Part shown: in pieces, positions 35,278-43,036 of the stretch
How the letters are laid out: each line of letters opens with the position of its first letter
How positions within the stretch are numbered: the first letter of the stretch is position 1
Origin: Igneacidithiobacillus copahuensis
GTDB lineage: Bacteria > Pseudomonadota > Gammaproteobacteria > Acidithiobacillales > Acidithiobacillaceae
Length of the DNA stretch: 64,000 bases
Direction: 5' to 3'
Assembly (NCBI RefSeq): GCF_018854015.1
Contig: NZ_JAAXYO010000016.1
Location: 1 to 64,000 of the forward strand
Made by a program: the position numbers and the translations under genes
Notes under the pieces: generated by a model
Seen by the model: the letters and a program-made list of their open reading frames with translations, nothing else
Told to the model about the DNA's origin: nothing
Database searches by the model: none

Positions 35278-36618
35278 CTACACCCGCTGAAATTCATAAA
35301 TGGGTCCTAACTGCAGTATATCGCTCAACTTATCCAAAGCCTCTTGAACATTGCGATAAAATTCTGGGTCCGCAAGATCGTCGACTGTCAGCCGATCTCG
35401 ATAATATTTTTCGATCCATTGGCTCAGATGATCGAGCAAGCTTTTATCGCAAATAATTCCACGATGGACGGCATTCAAAGCCTCCCTGTCCAGGGGCACG
35501 TGCAAGCGCAGACAAGCAGGACCACCGCCATTGTGCATGGACTGCCGCAAATCAATCGCTCGGATCTCTACTATCGGGTTATCCTGCGCGCACAACTCAG
35601 TCAAATAATCCCAGACTAGGGGACTTTCTCTGCACTCCTCCGGTGCCAACAACAGGAACTGCCCATCAGCGAGCGGTAGAATCTGGCTGTTGAAAAGATA
35701 AGACTGCACAGCGAGAGTTAAGCTGATTCTGTTTTCAGGTACTTCCAGCCAATAAAAAGGGGTTTCTCGTGAAGCAAAATAGCGACCCACGCTCTCCCGC
35801 ACACTGCCCTGCTCGGCGAAGGCTCGCTCATGGCAGAGCAGTACATTGGCATAAGCTACGGCGACAACATCGTTATGAAACGCTCCGGCATCGATCGCCT
35901 CCGGACGTTGCCTTATAAACAGGCGACGGTCTGGATGCAGGCCATGACTGCGGGCCACTGCCTGGGAGGCTGCGAGGCTCTGCCGCGCCGGATAAATTTT
36001 CGGTTGATCGCCAGCCGAATCACCTGCGGCGCGGCCGTAAACGTACAGCGACAGGCCTGCCTCGCTGGACTCATGCCACAACCGCATATAATTAGCCGCA
36101 CCCTCGTCAGCAAAATCTGCATGCCTTGGCAGTGGCGAATGGTGTACAAAATATTCTGGATCAGCAAAGATTTCTTCCAGCACGCGGCCTGTACCGGCAA
36201 CTTCCAGGGATCGGTGGAAGGAGTGCTGAAGGTTGGCCGGGGTTACGTGTATTTTGTGATCGATAGTGTCGTGCGCAGACGAAATGGTCGCGCTATTGGC
36301 CATCCACATGGATGAAGCAGAATAGACCGCGCTAAGCAAACGCGGGTTTGATCTATGACAGGCCCGCAACATGGTCTCAGGCCCGCCGGTAAACCCCAGT
36401 GCCTGCAGAACCGACAAGTGCGGAGTGGCTACGGGAGGAAACACACCCTGGACAAGGCCCAAATCAAACAGCAGTCGCATTTTGGCAATCCCCTGCAACG
36501 CAGCTGCTTTCGGATTGGCAACCTGCCAAGCATTTTTGGCGGATGCAAGATTCCCCGGGCTGAGCCCTCCATAGTGGTGGCTCGGCCCTACCAGCCCATC
36601 CACGTTCATGCCGACCAT
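35278..36618 (-). CDS. astB: N-succinylarginine dihydrolase AstB
   Basis: Hydrolyses N2-succinylarginine to N2-succinylornithine, two ammonia and CO2. 446 residues, close to E. coli AstB (447), starting VDGLVGPSHHYGGLSPGNLAS. It contains GVFPP-like and RSLEVAGTG regions, EGAANYMRLW region (catalytic Glu), GAFHNDVVAVAYANVLLCHE (catalytic His) and SMHNGGGPACLRLHV (catalytic Cys). AGGAAA lies upstream. It follows exbD by 13 bp, so an arginine catabolic enzyme is co-transcribed with a TonB energiser, which is unusual. In an acidophile, ammonia release could also buffer protons (inference). Confidence 0.93.
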   Translation of the reverse strand: MVGMNVDGLVGPSHHYGGLSPGNLASAKNAWQVANPKAAALQGIAKMRLLFDLGLVQGVFPPVATPHLSVLQALGFTGGPETMLRACHRSNPRLLSAVYSASSMWMANSATISSAHDTIDHKIHVTPANLQHSFHRSLEVAGTGRVLEEIFADPEYFVHHSPLPRHADFADEGAANYMRLWHESSEAGLSLYVYGRAAGDSAGDQPKIYPARQSLAASQAVARSHGLHPDRRLFIRQRPEAIDAGAFHNDVVAVAYANVLLCHERAFAEQGSVRESVGRYFASRETPFYWLEVPENRISLTLAVQSYLFNSQILPLADGQFLLLAPEECRESPLVWDYLTELCAQDNPIVEIRAIDLRQSMHNGGGPACLRLHVPLDREALNAVHRGIICDKSLLDHLSQWIEKYYRDRLTVDDLADPEFYRNVQEALDKLSDILQLGPIYEFQRV

Positions 36619-36631
36619 TCAGAAAATTTCC

Positions 36632-37030
36632 TCAGGTGGCCTTGGTGGCGATCCCAATCTGGGTGACTCCAGCCTTCTGGCAGGTGTCCATCACATGCAC
36701 AAACATCTGAAAGGGAACCAGCTTATCTGCAGCAATGGTCACTTGAGTGTGTGCTACATCCCCATCCGCACTTAAAAACCCTTGCAATTGATCAAGGGAC
36801 ATTTCCTTGCCCTTCACTATCACCTTACCACTTTTTTCGACATTGATAACAAAATGGGGGTGTGGCAATTCTTTAGCCGTGCTAGATGTGGGGAGCTGCA
36901 GCTTCAGTCCTTTGTCTGTGATCATCTGCAGGGTGATCATGATAAAGAACACCAACAAAAAAAGCATGACATCGATCATCGGGATGATTTCAACCCGACC
37001 CTTCTTTGCATTTCTTCGACGCGGAATCAT
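36632..37030 (-). CDS. exbD: Biopolymer transport protein ExbD
   Basis: 132 residues. One N-terminal membrane helix with the conserved Asp (VEIIPMIDVMLFLLVFFIMIT) that carries protons in the ExbB-ExbD motor, then a periplasmic domain (FVINVEKSGKVIVKGKEMSLDQL). It lies 27 bp after exbB and 13 bp before astB. Supplies proton-motive-force energy to TonB. Confidence 0.93.
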   Translation of the reverse strand: MIPRRRNAKKGRVEIIPMIDVMLFLLVFFIMITLQMITDKGLKLQLPTSSTAKELPHPHFVINVEKSGKVIVKGKEMSLDQLQGFLSADGDVAHTQVTIAADKLVPFQMFVHVMDTCQKAGVTQIGIATKAT

Positions 37031-37057
37031 AGCTGTCTCCTGAAGATTGAAGGATAA

Positions 37058-37705
37058 TTAAATGTTGTTGGGCGCTCCATCGAGACGGTTGATCAGCAGC
37101 AGCTTTATGGACTCCAACTGCTGAATAGTCTTATCAATGGCGTTGTTGAAAGCGTTGAAAGTGATCAGGCCTACCATGGCGATGAACAGACCCGACGCTG
37201 TAGCGATCAGAGCGTCTGCAACCCCGCCGGTCACTTCCGTAGGAGCATGGCCGGGCGCTGCCAATATGGAAAAGGCGTGGAACATGCCGAGAATCGTGCC
37301 AAAAAGACCAAGTAGCGGCGCGAGAGTCACTGTGGTGTCCAGAATCCACAAACGTTTATCCAAAAATGGAGTGGTCATGAAAATGGCTTCATCCAGACGA
37401 TTATCGAACGCTTCTCCACGGGCGCTGCCATAATGATGTACCAGATCCATGTGACGATAAGCTGCAGTAATGATCTGCTCTTCCGGCTGCCCTTTGGCCT
37501 CCCGCATCAGAGCCTCCAGCCTCTCGGTGCTGAGTTTGTCGACCTCCGATAGCTGGTGAATAATGGTCTTTCCCTTGCGCAGAGCCGAGCGCATAAACCA
37601 GGCTCGATCAAAGATTACCGATAGTTCCACCAAAAAAAGTAGGGCAAGAATATATAAGACGCCATCGGAATAATTGGCGAGGTGAATGAGATACTGTACA
37701 GACAT
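37058..37705 (-). CDS. exbB: Biopolymer transport protein ExbB (MotA/TolQ/ExbB family)
   Basis: 215 residues with three membrane helices. The family core LWILDTTVTLAPLLGLFGTILGMFHAF is followed by GVADALIATASGLFIAMVGLITFNAFNNAI, the conserved MotA/TolQ/ExbB proton-channel domain. It forms a complex with ExbD and TonB. It lies 37 bp after tonB and 27 bp before exbD. Confidence 0.93.
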   Translation of the reverse strand: MSVQYLIHLANYSDGVLYILALLFLVELSVIFDRAWFMRSALRKGKTIIHQLSEVDKLSTERLEALMREAKGQPEEQIITAAYRHMDLVHHYGSARGEAFDNRLDEAIFMTTPFLDKRLWILDTTVTLAPLLGLFGTILGMFHAFSILAAPGHAPTEVTGGVADALIATASGLFIAMVGLITFNAFNNAIDKTIQQLESIKLLLINRLDGAPNNI

Positions 37706-37742
37706 GGTATTGCACTCCTCAAATTGGGAAGATTTTCAGATT

Positions 37743-38444
37743 TCAGCTAATATCGATTGGTACGGTAAACGACAAGGCACGTGGCGGCATGTGGCTCGTG
37801 AACGGCGGGAAGGTACTATCCTGCACAGCCTTTATCGCAGCTTTACGTAGCAATGGGTTATCGGACCCACTCACCACATGAACGTCGTAGGCCTTACCAC
37901 CACTCGGAGCCAACTTGAATCCGATCACCACAGTGCCGGTCAAGCCCAGGCGTTTGATGATAGCGGAGACATGGACGTTGCCGCGGACAACGGATCGCGC
38001 TCCGTCGCCGTAGGCGCCGACGCCACTGTACACCGGCGCCGGCGGAGGGGGCGGAGGCGGTGGAGGCGTTTTGACCGGCGGCGGAACCTTGACCACAGGC
38101 TTGGGGGGAGGTGGAGTCGGCGGTGAGGGCGGCTTTACGGGCAGCGGCGCGGGTCGATGAACCACGGGCACGGGCAACTTCACCGGTTTCGGCGGATGCG
38201 GAATCGGCTTCACTTTTGGCTTCGGCGGAGGTGGTGGCGGTGGCAGATGTACCATCTTGACACTGATCACCTCGGGAGGTTTCTTCTTCGCTGGCTGGCT
38301 GTGGGGAAAGAATATGAGACCAGCGACAAGCGCAAGCTCCACGGCCAGCGCACCAATTATCGCGTAACGAAAAGAGTTGGTCTTGCCCTGATAAGACCAT
38401 CGGGATGGCTTCTCAGAGTCTTTTGCAGGGCTTACGTCACCCAC
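37743..38444 (-). CDS. tonB: TonB energy transducer
   Basis: About 233 residues: a short cytoplasmic N-terminus, one membrane helix (FRYAIIGALAVELALVAGLIFFPHS), a long Pro/Lys-rich periplasmic spacer (several runs of Pro, with PKPVVKVPPPVK), and a C-terminal TonB domain (HVSAIIKRLGLTGTVVIGFKLAPSGGKAYDVHVVSGSDNPLLRKAAIKAVQDSTFPPF shortened here). GTG 38444 is chosen because AGAGG lies 8 bases upstream; a GTG at 38453 is possible. It energises the TonB-dependent receptor encoded nearby. Confidence 0.9.
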   Translation of the reverse strand: MGDVSPAKDSEKPSRWSYQGKTNSFRYAIIGALAVELALVAGLIFFPHSQPAKKKPPEVISVKMVHLPPPPPPPKPKVKPIPHPPKPVKLPVPVVHRPAPLPVKPPSPPTPPPPKPVVKVPPPVKTPPPPPPPPPAPVYSGVGAYGDGARSVVRGNVHVSAIIKRLGLTGTVVIGFKLAPSGGKAYDVHVVSGSDNPLLRKAAIKAVQDSTFPPFTSHMPPRALSFTVPIDIS

Positions 38445-38751
38445 CTTGATCACCTCTAATTTTCTGATTGTTATGATAAGTTCTGGCCACTACCAACAAG
38501 CGGCCAGCGTAGCTTTTGACGACTGGGCTGATTCTATCACACAGTCGAGACCGTAGAGCAAACGGACGGCTCTCCCACTCGCGGGCCGCTTGCCCAAAAA
38601 TCGAGAATGATTCCGCGTGCTGGCTCCCCCTTCCCTGCAGGCCAGCTCTTGATGAGACTGAACCTCTATCCTGAACATTTCCCGGTTGGATAAAGACGGC
38701 GACGATCTGCTCGCTCGAACTACCACTTGCGCTAGTTGTAGGTATCTCCAT
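38437..38751 (-). CDS. Possible small protein between marC and tonB
   Basis: A 104-codon frame starts 15 bp after marC with a strong GGAGGGAG ribosome site and ends overlapping the tonB start by 8 bases, an operon-like arrangement. The composition (Ser/Gly/Arg-rich, no clear domain) and lack of a recognised family are against it. It fills what would otherwise be a 320 bp gap that also has a possible promoter-like sequence for tonB. Treat as hypothetical. Confidence 0.28.
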   Translation of the reverse strand: MEIPTTSASGSSSEQIVAVFIQPGNVQDRGSVSSRAGLQGRGSQHAESFSIFGQAAREWESRPFALRSRLCDRISPVVKSYAGRLLVVARTYHNNQKIRGDQGG

Positions 38752-38766
38752 CTATGCTCCCTCCGA

Positions 38767-39399
38767 TCAACCAAGCCCAGGCAACAGCCTCACGATCCCT
38801 TGGCAAACAAAGCGGATCGCAATGGCACCCAGAATGAGTCCGGCAATTTTGGTGATGATTTCTATGCCGATATCACCCAAAAGGCGAGCAATATGGTGTG
38901 CGTTATACATAGCGATGTAAGCAACAATCGAAGCAATCACAACGTCACCCAGGATCAATCCATAGCTGAGCAGGTTGTGGGCATTTTGACCGTATATGAT
39001 TACAGTTCCGATAGCTCCTGGACCCGCCAATAAAGGTATACCCAGGGGGGTTATCAGTCGGCCGCCATTGTACGCACCAGACTGGCTCTGCGAGAATGCC
39101 GCGCTGATATTTTCGGTCATAAGCATTTGAATCGACATAAGGAGAAGCAATAAGCCACCACTCACTTTGAACTCAGGGATTCCAATATAGAAATAAGAAA
39201 GAATATCATTGCCAAAGAGAGTGCTAATGATCAGAACCACGGCCACAACGATAGAGATATGCCTGGCGGCAGTCTGCTTTTGTATGACAGATTGATCGCG
39301 CGTAAGCGCTATGAATATTGGAACAATTCCAACCGGATCCATCAAAACAAACAGGGTCACCAAAGTTTTTATGAAAATTTCAATTTCGCTTTCATTCAC
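38767..39399 (-). CDS. MarC/UPF0056 family membrane protein
   Basis: 210 residues with about six hydrophobic helices. Family motifs: LFVLMDPVGIVPIFIALT near the N-terminus, GGLLLLLMSIQML, and TPLGIPLLAGPGAIGTVII. Once linked to multiple antibiotic resistance but of unknown function; a transport role is suspected. It lies upstream of the tonB operon on the same strand and downstream of the TonB-dependent receptor's terminator. Confidence 0.88.
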   Translation of the reverse strand: MNESEIEIFIKTLVTLFVLMDPVGIVPIFIALTRDQSVIQKQTAARHISIVVAVVLIISTLFGNDILSYFYIGIPEFKVSGGLLLLLMSIQMLMTENISAAFSQSQSGAYNGGRLITPLGIPLLAGPGAIGTVIIYGQNAHNLLSYGLILGDVVIASIVAYIAMYNAHHIARLLGDIGIEIITKIAGLILGAIAIRFVCQGIVRLLPGLG

Positions 39400-39439
39400 A
39401 ACTTGCTCTCGTCATACAGATTCCGGGAAATGACAAACC

Positions 39440-39469
39440 AAAAATGGCTCAGACAAAAGCCTGAGCCAT
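39440..39469 (-). terminator. Terminator of the TonB-dependent receptor gene
   Basis: A 9 bp perfect stem (ATGGCTCAG with CTGAGCCAT, loop of 8) lies just past the receptor stop and is followed on the minus strand by five T. It separates the receptor transcript from marC. Confidence 0.85.
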
Positions 39470-39492
39470 GAAGCAAGAAACAAAACCGCAAC

Positions 39493-41946
39493 TTAAGAGA
39501 AGCGACCGGACAGACCAAGCTCGATAAATCGTGGCATACCGGGGTAGGCCTCGGCATAGGGTTCTCCAACCCCCGCAAACGCATATTCCTTGTATGCCTG
39601 ATAGTAGTGGAGGTAATAATGATTATCGAGCAAATTATCCACGTTCAGGCTAACCGTCACAGAAGAAAGGTGATCTTCATGAATGGGAATCTTATAACTC
39701 GCCTGCAAGTTAGTCAGGAAGTATGGATCCAGCCTGACTCCCGGATTCGGCGTAGTCGCGTCCTGTAAAAGAGGATTGGACTCGGTCGGTGGCAAATCAT
39801 AGGTTGTTACCTGTGGGCCGGTATAACTTTCAATTAGAGCCGCATGAAAATTATGCCGGTGGTAGCCGATTCTCAATCCCGCCAACCAGTTGGGAACAGA
39901 CGCCAATGGATCTCCGGCAAAGACATAGCCATACTGCCCCTCAAAGGGAGTGACGCTAGCCGAGAAATCGTTCATGTAATTGGCCGCCGTGTAGGAGAGA
40001 TGGCCAGACACAGACCATTCGGGATTTATCTCGTACTTACCCGAAAATTCTAGCCCCTTCATTTGCTCCTCACCAACATTAGCATACTGCGCAAATCCGG
40101 TAAGGTAATTGATGTAAAAAGAGAACATGCCATGCATGTTCTGCCAGAAGCCGTCAAAGTTCAGATACAGGTGTTTACCAACATACCGCACACCAGTCTC
40201 ATAGGCATTGACAGTTTCCGGGCCTGGTGCGACGGTTGTGCTGCCTGACGGCCCAAGCACATAATCCTCCGCAGGTGCAAACCTCGCGCCTTTGCCGTAG
40301 CTGGCATACGCAACTATTTTGTGGGTAACGTCATAGGACAAGCCTAGATAGGGAAGCACAACCTTGTCGTAGTTGGACAAGGTGTAGGCGTTCGGTGGCG
40401 TACCGTAAAGGTTTGCGGGCACATAGTTGCTTGTGCTTGCCCCAGTGATGGTTACCCCCGGCTCAATATGCAGGCTGTCGTCAAGCAAGTTGACCTTATC
40501 GGAAACGTAGCCGCTGTAAACTGTCCTCTGGGATTTGCTAGCAGGGTCTCCGTAAGAGTTGTAGCCGTAGACTTCCGGCATATCCAAGCTGCCATAGAAA
40601 TATGATCCGCCTCCTGGCCCAGCCGTCTCTTTGGCGATCAAACCACCGATGGTAATATCGTTATGGGGAAGGAATATATTAATTTTCGGGGCGATACCAA
40701 TGGTGGTATTACCCCCATAATTGATCTGTGCAGCTTCACCGGCATGGTAGCTACCAAAAACGGCTACAGGGTCATAAGTGTGAGGAATGACTCCCGGACT
40801 GGCAGGGGTTGGCGGCAAAGGCCCATAGCCCGAGTAAGGATTGTTGAAATTCACCTGATAAGGGTAAGAGGGCAAAATATAGTCTGGCTGCAAATACCCA
40901 GCCAGATAGCTATATTTATGAATATAGAATGCCTTGGCGCCGATAACCAGATGGCTGTTGATGTAGGTGCTGTCACCCAGGATGGCGGTCAAGTAGCGAT
41001 TGCGCTGGAAGGTGCTGGCTTCAGAGAGCGGGTAGTTATAGAACAAACCGTACTTATCCAATTGTGCAACGGCGTTGGGAGCGCTGATCAGGTACCCGTG
41101 TGCGGTATTGTAGATAACGGTTCCAGTCACCTTGGAAAGCCCTTCATCATACGGCTTAATAGCACTAAATAGAAAATCCGTATACCGCGCTGGGGTATTC
41201 TGGATATAACCGTCGGTCTGCGTCTGACTTAGCCGCGTATACAATCGCAGTCCGTCCGTCCCCGGAATGCTTCCGGAACTCGCATCGAATCCGTAAGTAT
41301 CGGTGGAAAAAGAACCGATCTTGGTAAAAATGTCGGCATACCGCTTTTTGGGTGGAGTCGTCGTGGTGTAGTCCACGGTACCACCGACGGTTGCAAAGCC
41401 ACCACGATCTGGCGGAGCCACGCCTGGATAGACGTGGATTCCCTCGATTTGACCGGTGCTGACAATAGAACCAACGTTATTTGACAGGAATGCGCCTTGC
41501 CCACCGGAGAGTAGATCCGTCATCGGGATGCCGTCCAGCGTCTGCGCCAACTGGCTCATGCGCACGCCGCGAACGGTGAGCACAGGCGTGCCCGGACCCA
41601 CATTCTGCTGATACTCATTCACTGAAGGCGTTTGCTTCAGGATACTGTAGATACTCTCGGCCGAACTGGCATGCTTGATCTGCTGAGGGCCTATAACCGA
41701 CATGGCAGAGGCAATATTGCGTTCCCCAACCAGCAGTTTTTCGTATTTCTTTTTTATTTCCTTAAGCTTGATGATCTTTTGGGTGTTGCTGGTATCGCTC
41801 GCCTTCACTGCATCGGCGCCAGCCGCAAAAGCCGTGGAACTGAGAGCTGGGTAGAGAGCGACCAAGGTTGCTGCGAAAATCAAATTTACGCCGTTTGGCA
41901 AGCGGGGATGTTTCCCTGCAGGGTGGTTTGTGCGTCTTGCTGTCAT
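39493..41946 (-). CDS. TonB-dependent outer-membrane receptor
   Basis: 817 residues. Signal peptide (cleaved near SSTAFAAGAD), plug domain (about 75-210: ASAMSVIGPQQIKHASSAESIYSILKQTPSV, VLTVRGVRMSQLAQTLDGIPM, GGFATVGGTVDY), then a 22-strand-type beta-barrel with many aromatic turns and a final strand ending RFIELGLSGRFS. No clear classical TonB box is seen; the segment before the plug is instead Lys-rich (KLKEIKKKYEKLL). The ligand is unknown. The neighbouring tonB-exbBD and peptide importer suggest a peptide-like ligand, while siderophore complexes remain possible. AGAGG lies 9 bases before the ATG. Confidence 0.9.
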   Translation of the reverse strand: MTARRTNHPAGKHPRLPNGVNLIFAATLVALYPALSSTAFAAGADAVKASDTSNTQKIIKLKEIKKKYEKLLVGERNIASAMSVIGPQQIKHASSAESIYSILKQTPSVNEYQQNVGPGTPVLTVRGVRMSQLAQTLDGIPMTDLLSGGQGAFLSNNVGSIVSTGQIEGIHVYPGVAPPDRGGFATVGGTVDYTTTTPPKKRYADIFTKIGSFSTDTYGFDASSGSIPGTDGLRLYTRLSQTQTDGYIQNTPARYTDFLFSAIKPYDEGLSKVTGTVIYNTAHGYLISAPNAVAQLDKYGLFYNYPLSEASTFQRNRYLTAILGDSTYINSHLVIGAKAFYIHKYSYLAGYLQPDYILPSYPYQVNFNNPYSGYGPLPPTPASPGVIPHTYDPVAVFGSYHAGEAAQINYGGNTTIGIAPKINIFLPHNDITIGGLIAKETAGPGGGSYFYGSLDMPEVYGYNSYGDPASKSQRTVYSGYVSDKVNLLDDSLHIEPGVTITGASTSNYVPANLYGTPPNAYTLSNYDKVVLPYLGLSYDVTHKIVAYASYGKGARFAPAEDYVLGPSGSTTVAPGPETVNAYETGVRYVGKHLYLNFDGFWQNMHGMFSFYINYLTGFAQYANVGEEQMKGLEFSGKYEINPEWSVSGHLSYTAANYMNDFSASVTPFEGQYGYVFAGDPLASVPNWLAGLRIGYHRHNFHAALIESYTGPQVTTYDLPPTESNPLLQDATTPNPGVRLDPYFLTNLQASYKIPIHEDHLSSVTVSLNVDNLLDNHYYLHYYQAYKEYAFAGVGEPYAEAYPGMPRFIELGLSGRFS

Positions 41947-42074
41947 CGTAATTTACCTCTTATAGACTTGTTCTAAGGAGCTATGCTTCAACCAATTATC
42001 AGACGCTTCTAATACAGAAACGGCTGAAGTACATCTGCAAAAATTTTAGCAACTGTTGTGCCAGATTTACAAGG

Positions 42075-42089
42075 CTTGTTGGAAACAAG
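42075..42089. repeat. Perfect inverted repeat, candidate operator
   Basis: CTTGTT-GGA-AACAAG is a perfect 6-3-6 dyad about 130 bp upstream of the TonB-dependent receptor. One half-site (CTTGTT) recurs closer to the gene near 41968. Its size and symmetry suit a dimeric repressor, but no matching regulator is in the window. Confidence 0.35.
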
Positions 42090-42136
42090 TCTAAAACACC
42101 AGCACTTTTTTACGCACTCAGCCACATCATATTGTT

Positions 42137-42161
42137 TATTAATGATAAATTAACACTTATC
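42137..42161. promoter_or_regulatory. AT-rich dyad, weak Fur-box-like site
   Basis: GATAA and TTATC half-sites (42144-42161) sit in a TTATTAATGATAAATTAAC context resembling Fur-box hexamers, upstream of the receptor gene. fur itself is at 47.5 kb. The match to the 19-bp consensus is poor, so this is suggestive only. Confidence 0.25.
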
Positions 42162-42318
42162 CGCCCCAGAATCACCACCCGTAGACTCACGATCTAAAGT
42201 CTGCTGGCAACGATTCGAATCGGACACTCGTTCCATCGTGGTGCAAAATCTGGCCACATGCCATATTCTGGTGCGCTGAGTGGGACATTTCCGTGCATGC
42301 GCAGAGGCACACAGGCGC

Positions 42319-42347
42319 TTGACGGAGGGAAGCTTTCTCCATATTAT
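42319..42347 (+). promoter_or_regulatory. Sigma-70 promoter of rplU-rpmA
   Basis: TTGACG (-35, 42319-42324), a 17-base spacer and TATTAT (-10, 42342-42347) give near-consensus elements 52 bp before rplU. The predicted leader contains a small GGCG/CGCC hairpin at about 42361-42373 that might be an L21 autoregulatory element. Confidence 0.75.
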
Positions 42348-42398
42348 TCTGACCCTTTCCGGCGCCTCTCGCCGGCAGTCCCATTTGTGGAGGTTCTG

Positions 42399-42710
42399 AT
42401 GTACGCGGTAGTCGAGAATGGCGGTAAGCAGTATCGAGTGGCAGTGGGTGACAAGCTGCGCTTGGAGAAGATGGAAGCCGAAGCTGGTAGCGAGCTGGTT
42501 CTCGACCGTGTACTGCTGCTCGGCGAAGGCGAAGAAGTGCAGGTGGGACAGCCGCTCGTCGCGGGTGCCAGTGTCAAAGTTACGGTGCTGAGCCAGGGGC
42601 GCGCCGACAAGATCCACATTTTCAAGATGCGTCGCCGTAAGCATTTCCGGAAGCGGCAGGGCCATCGTCAGTACTACACCGAAGTCCGCATCACCAGCAT
42701 CGACGCGTAA
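42399..42710 (+). CDS. rplU: 50S ribosomal protein L21
   Basis: 103 residues. MYAVVENGGKQYRVAVGDKLRLEKM and the C-terminal HIFKMRRRKHFRKRQGHRQYYTEVRI are diagnostic of L21, which binds 23S rRNA with L20. GGAGG lies 5 bases before the ATG at 42399. A longer upstream frame is ignored because it crosses the promoter. First gene of rplU-rpmA. Confidence 0.97.
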   Translation: MYAVVENGGKQYRVAVGDKLRLEKMEAEAGSELVLDRVLLLGEGEEVQVGQPLVAGASVKVTVLSQGRADKIHIFKMRRRKHFRKRQGHRQYYTEVRITSIDA

Positions 42711-42727
42711 ATCCAGGAGCAACGAAT

Positions 42728-42985
42728 ATGGCACACAAGAAAGCAGGCGGTTCTTCGCGTAACGGACGCGACTCCGAGTCCAAGCGTCTGGGCGTCAAGC
42801 GCTACGGTGGGCAGGCGGTCATCGCCGGCAACATCATCATCCGCCAGCGGGGTACGCAGTATCATCCCGGCGCCAACGTCGGCATTGGCAAGGACCATAC
42901 CCTCTTTGCTCTGAGCGATGGTGTGGTACAGTTTGAGCGCAAGGGTCCGCGTCAGGTACGCACCGTCAGCGTCATCAACGGCTAA
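42728..42985 (+). CDS. rpmA: 50S ribosomal protein L27
   Basis: 85 residues starting MAHKKAGGSSRNGRDSESKRLGVK, the L27 N-terminus that reaches the peptidyl transferase centre; GNIIIRQRGTQYHPGANVG is the family signature. No N-terminal leader of the Firmicutes type. 17 bp after rplU with AGGAG upstream. Confidence 0.98.
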   Translation: MAHKKAGGSSRNGRDSESKRLGVKRYGGQAVIAGNIIIRQRGTQYHPGANVGIGKDHTLFALSDGVVQFERKGPRQVRTVSVING

Positions 42986-43002
42986 AAACAGCCATCGGGA
43001 AA

Positions 43003-43035
43003 GCCCCGCCCCGGTTTAGCGGGGTGGGGTTTTTT
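43003..43035 (+). terminator. Terminator after rpmA, overlapping the obgE ribosome site
   Basis: CCCCGCCCCG pairs with CGGGGTGGGG (one G-T) and is followed by six T ending one base before the obgE ATG. The descending arm, GGGGTGGGG, is also the only Shine-Dalgarno-like sequence for obgE. Confidence 0.8.
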
Positions 43036-43036
43036 C

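Larger units (their letters stand above)
41947..42318. other. Spacer between the receptor gene and rplU, AT-rich with dyads
   Basis: About 370 bp, markedly more AT-rich than the flanks, marking the edge of the accessory cluster. It holds the receptor promoter (not resolved) and the inverted repeats listed separately. No coding frame with a ribosome site was recognised. Confidence 0.5.

Noticed and set aside
38041..38240. Apparent simple-sequence repeat in tonB
   Set aside because: It is the coding sequence of the Pro-rich TonB spacer, not an independent repeat element.
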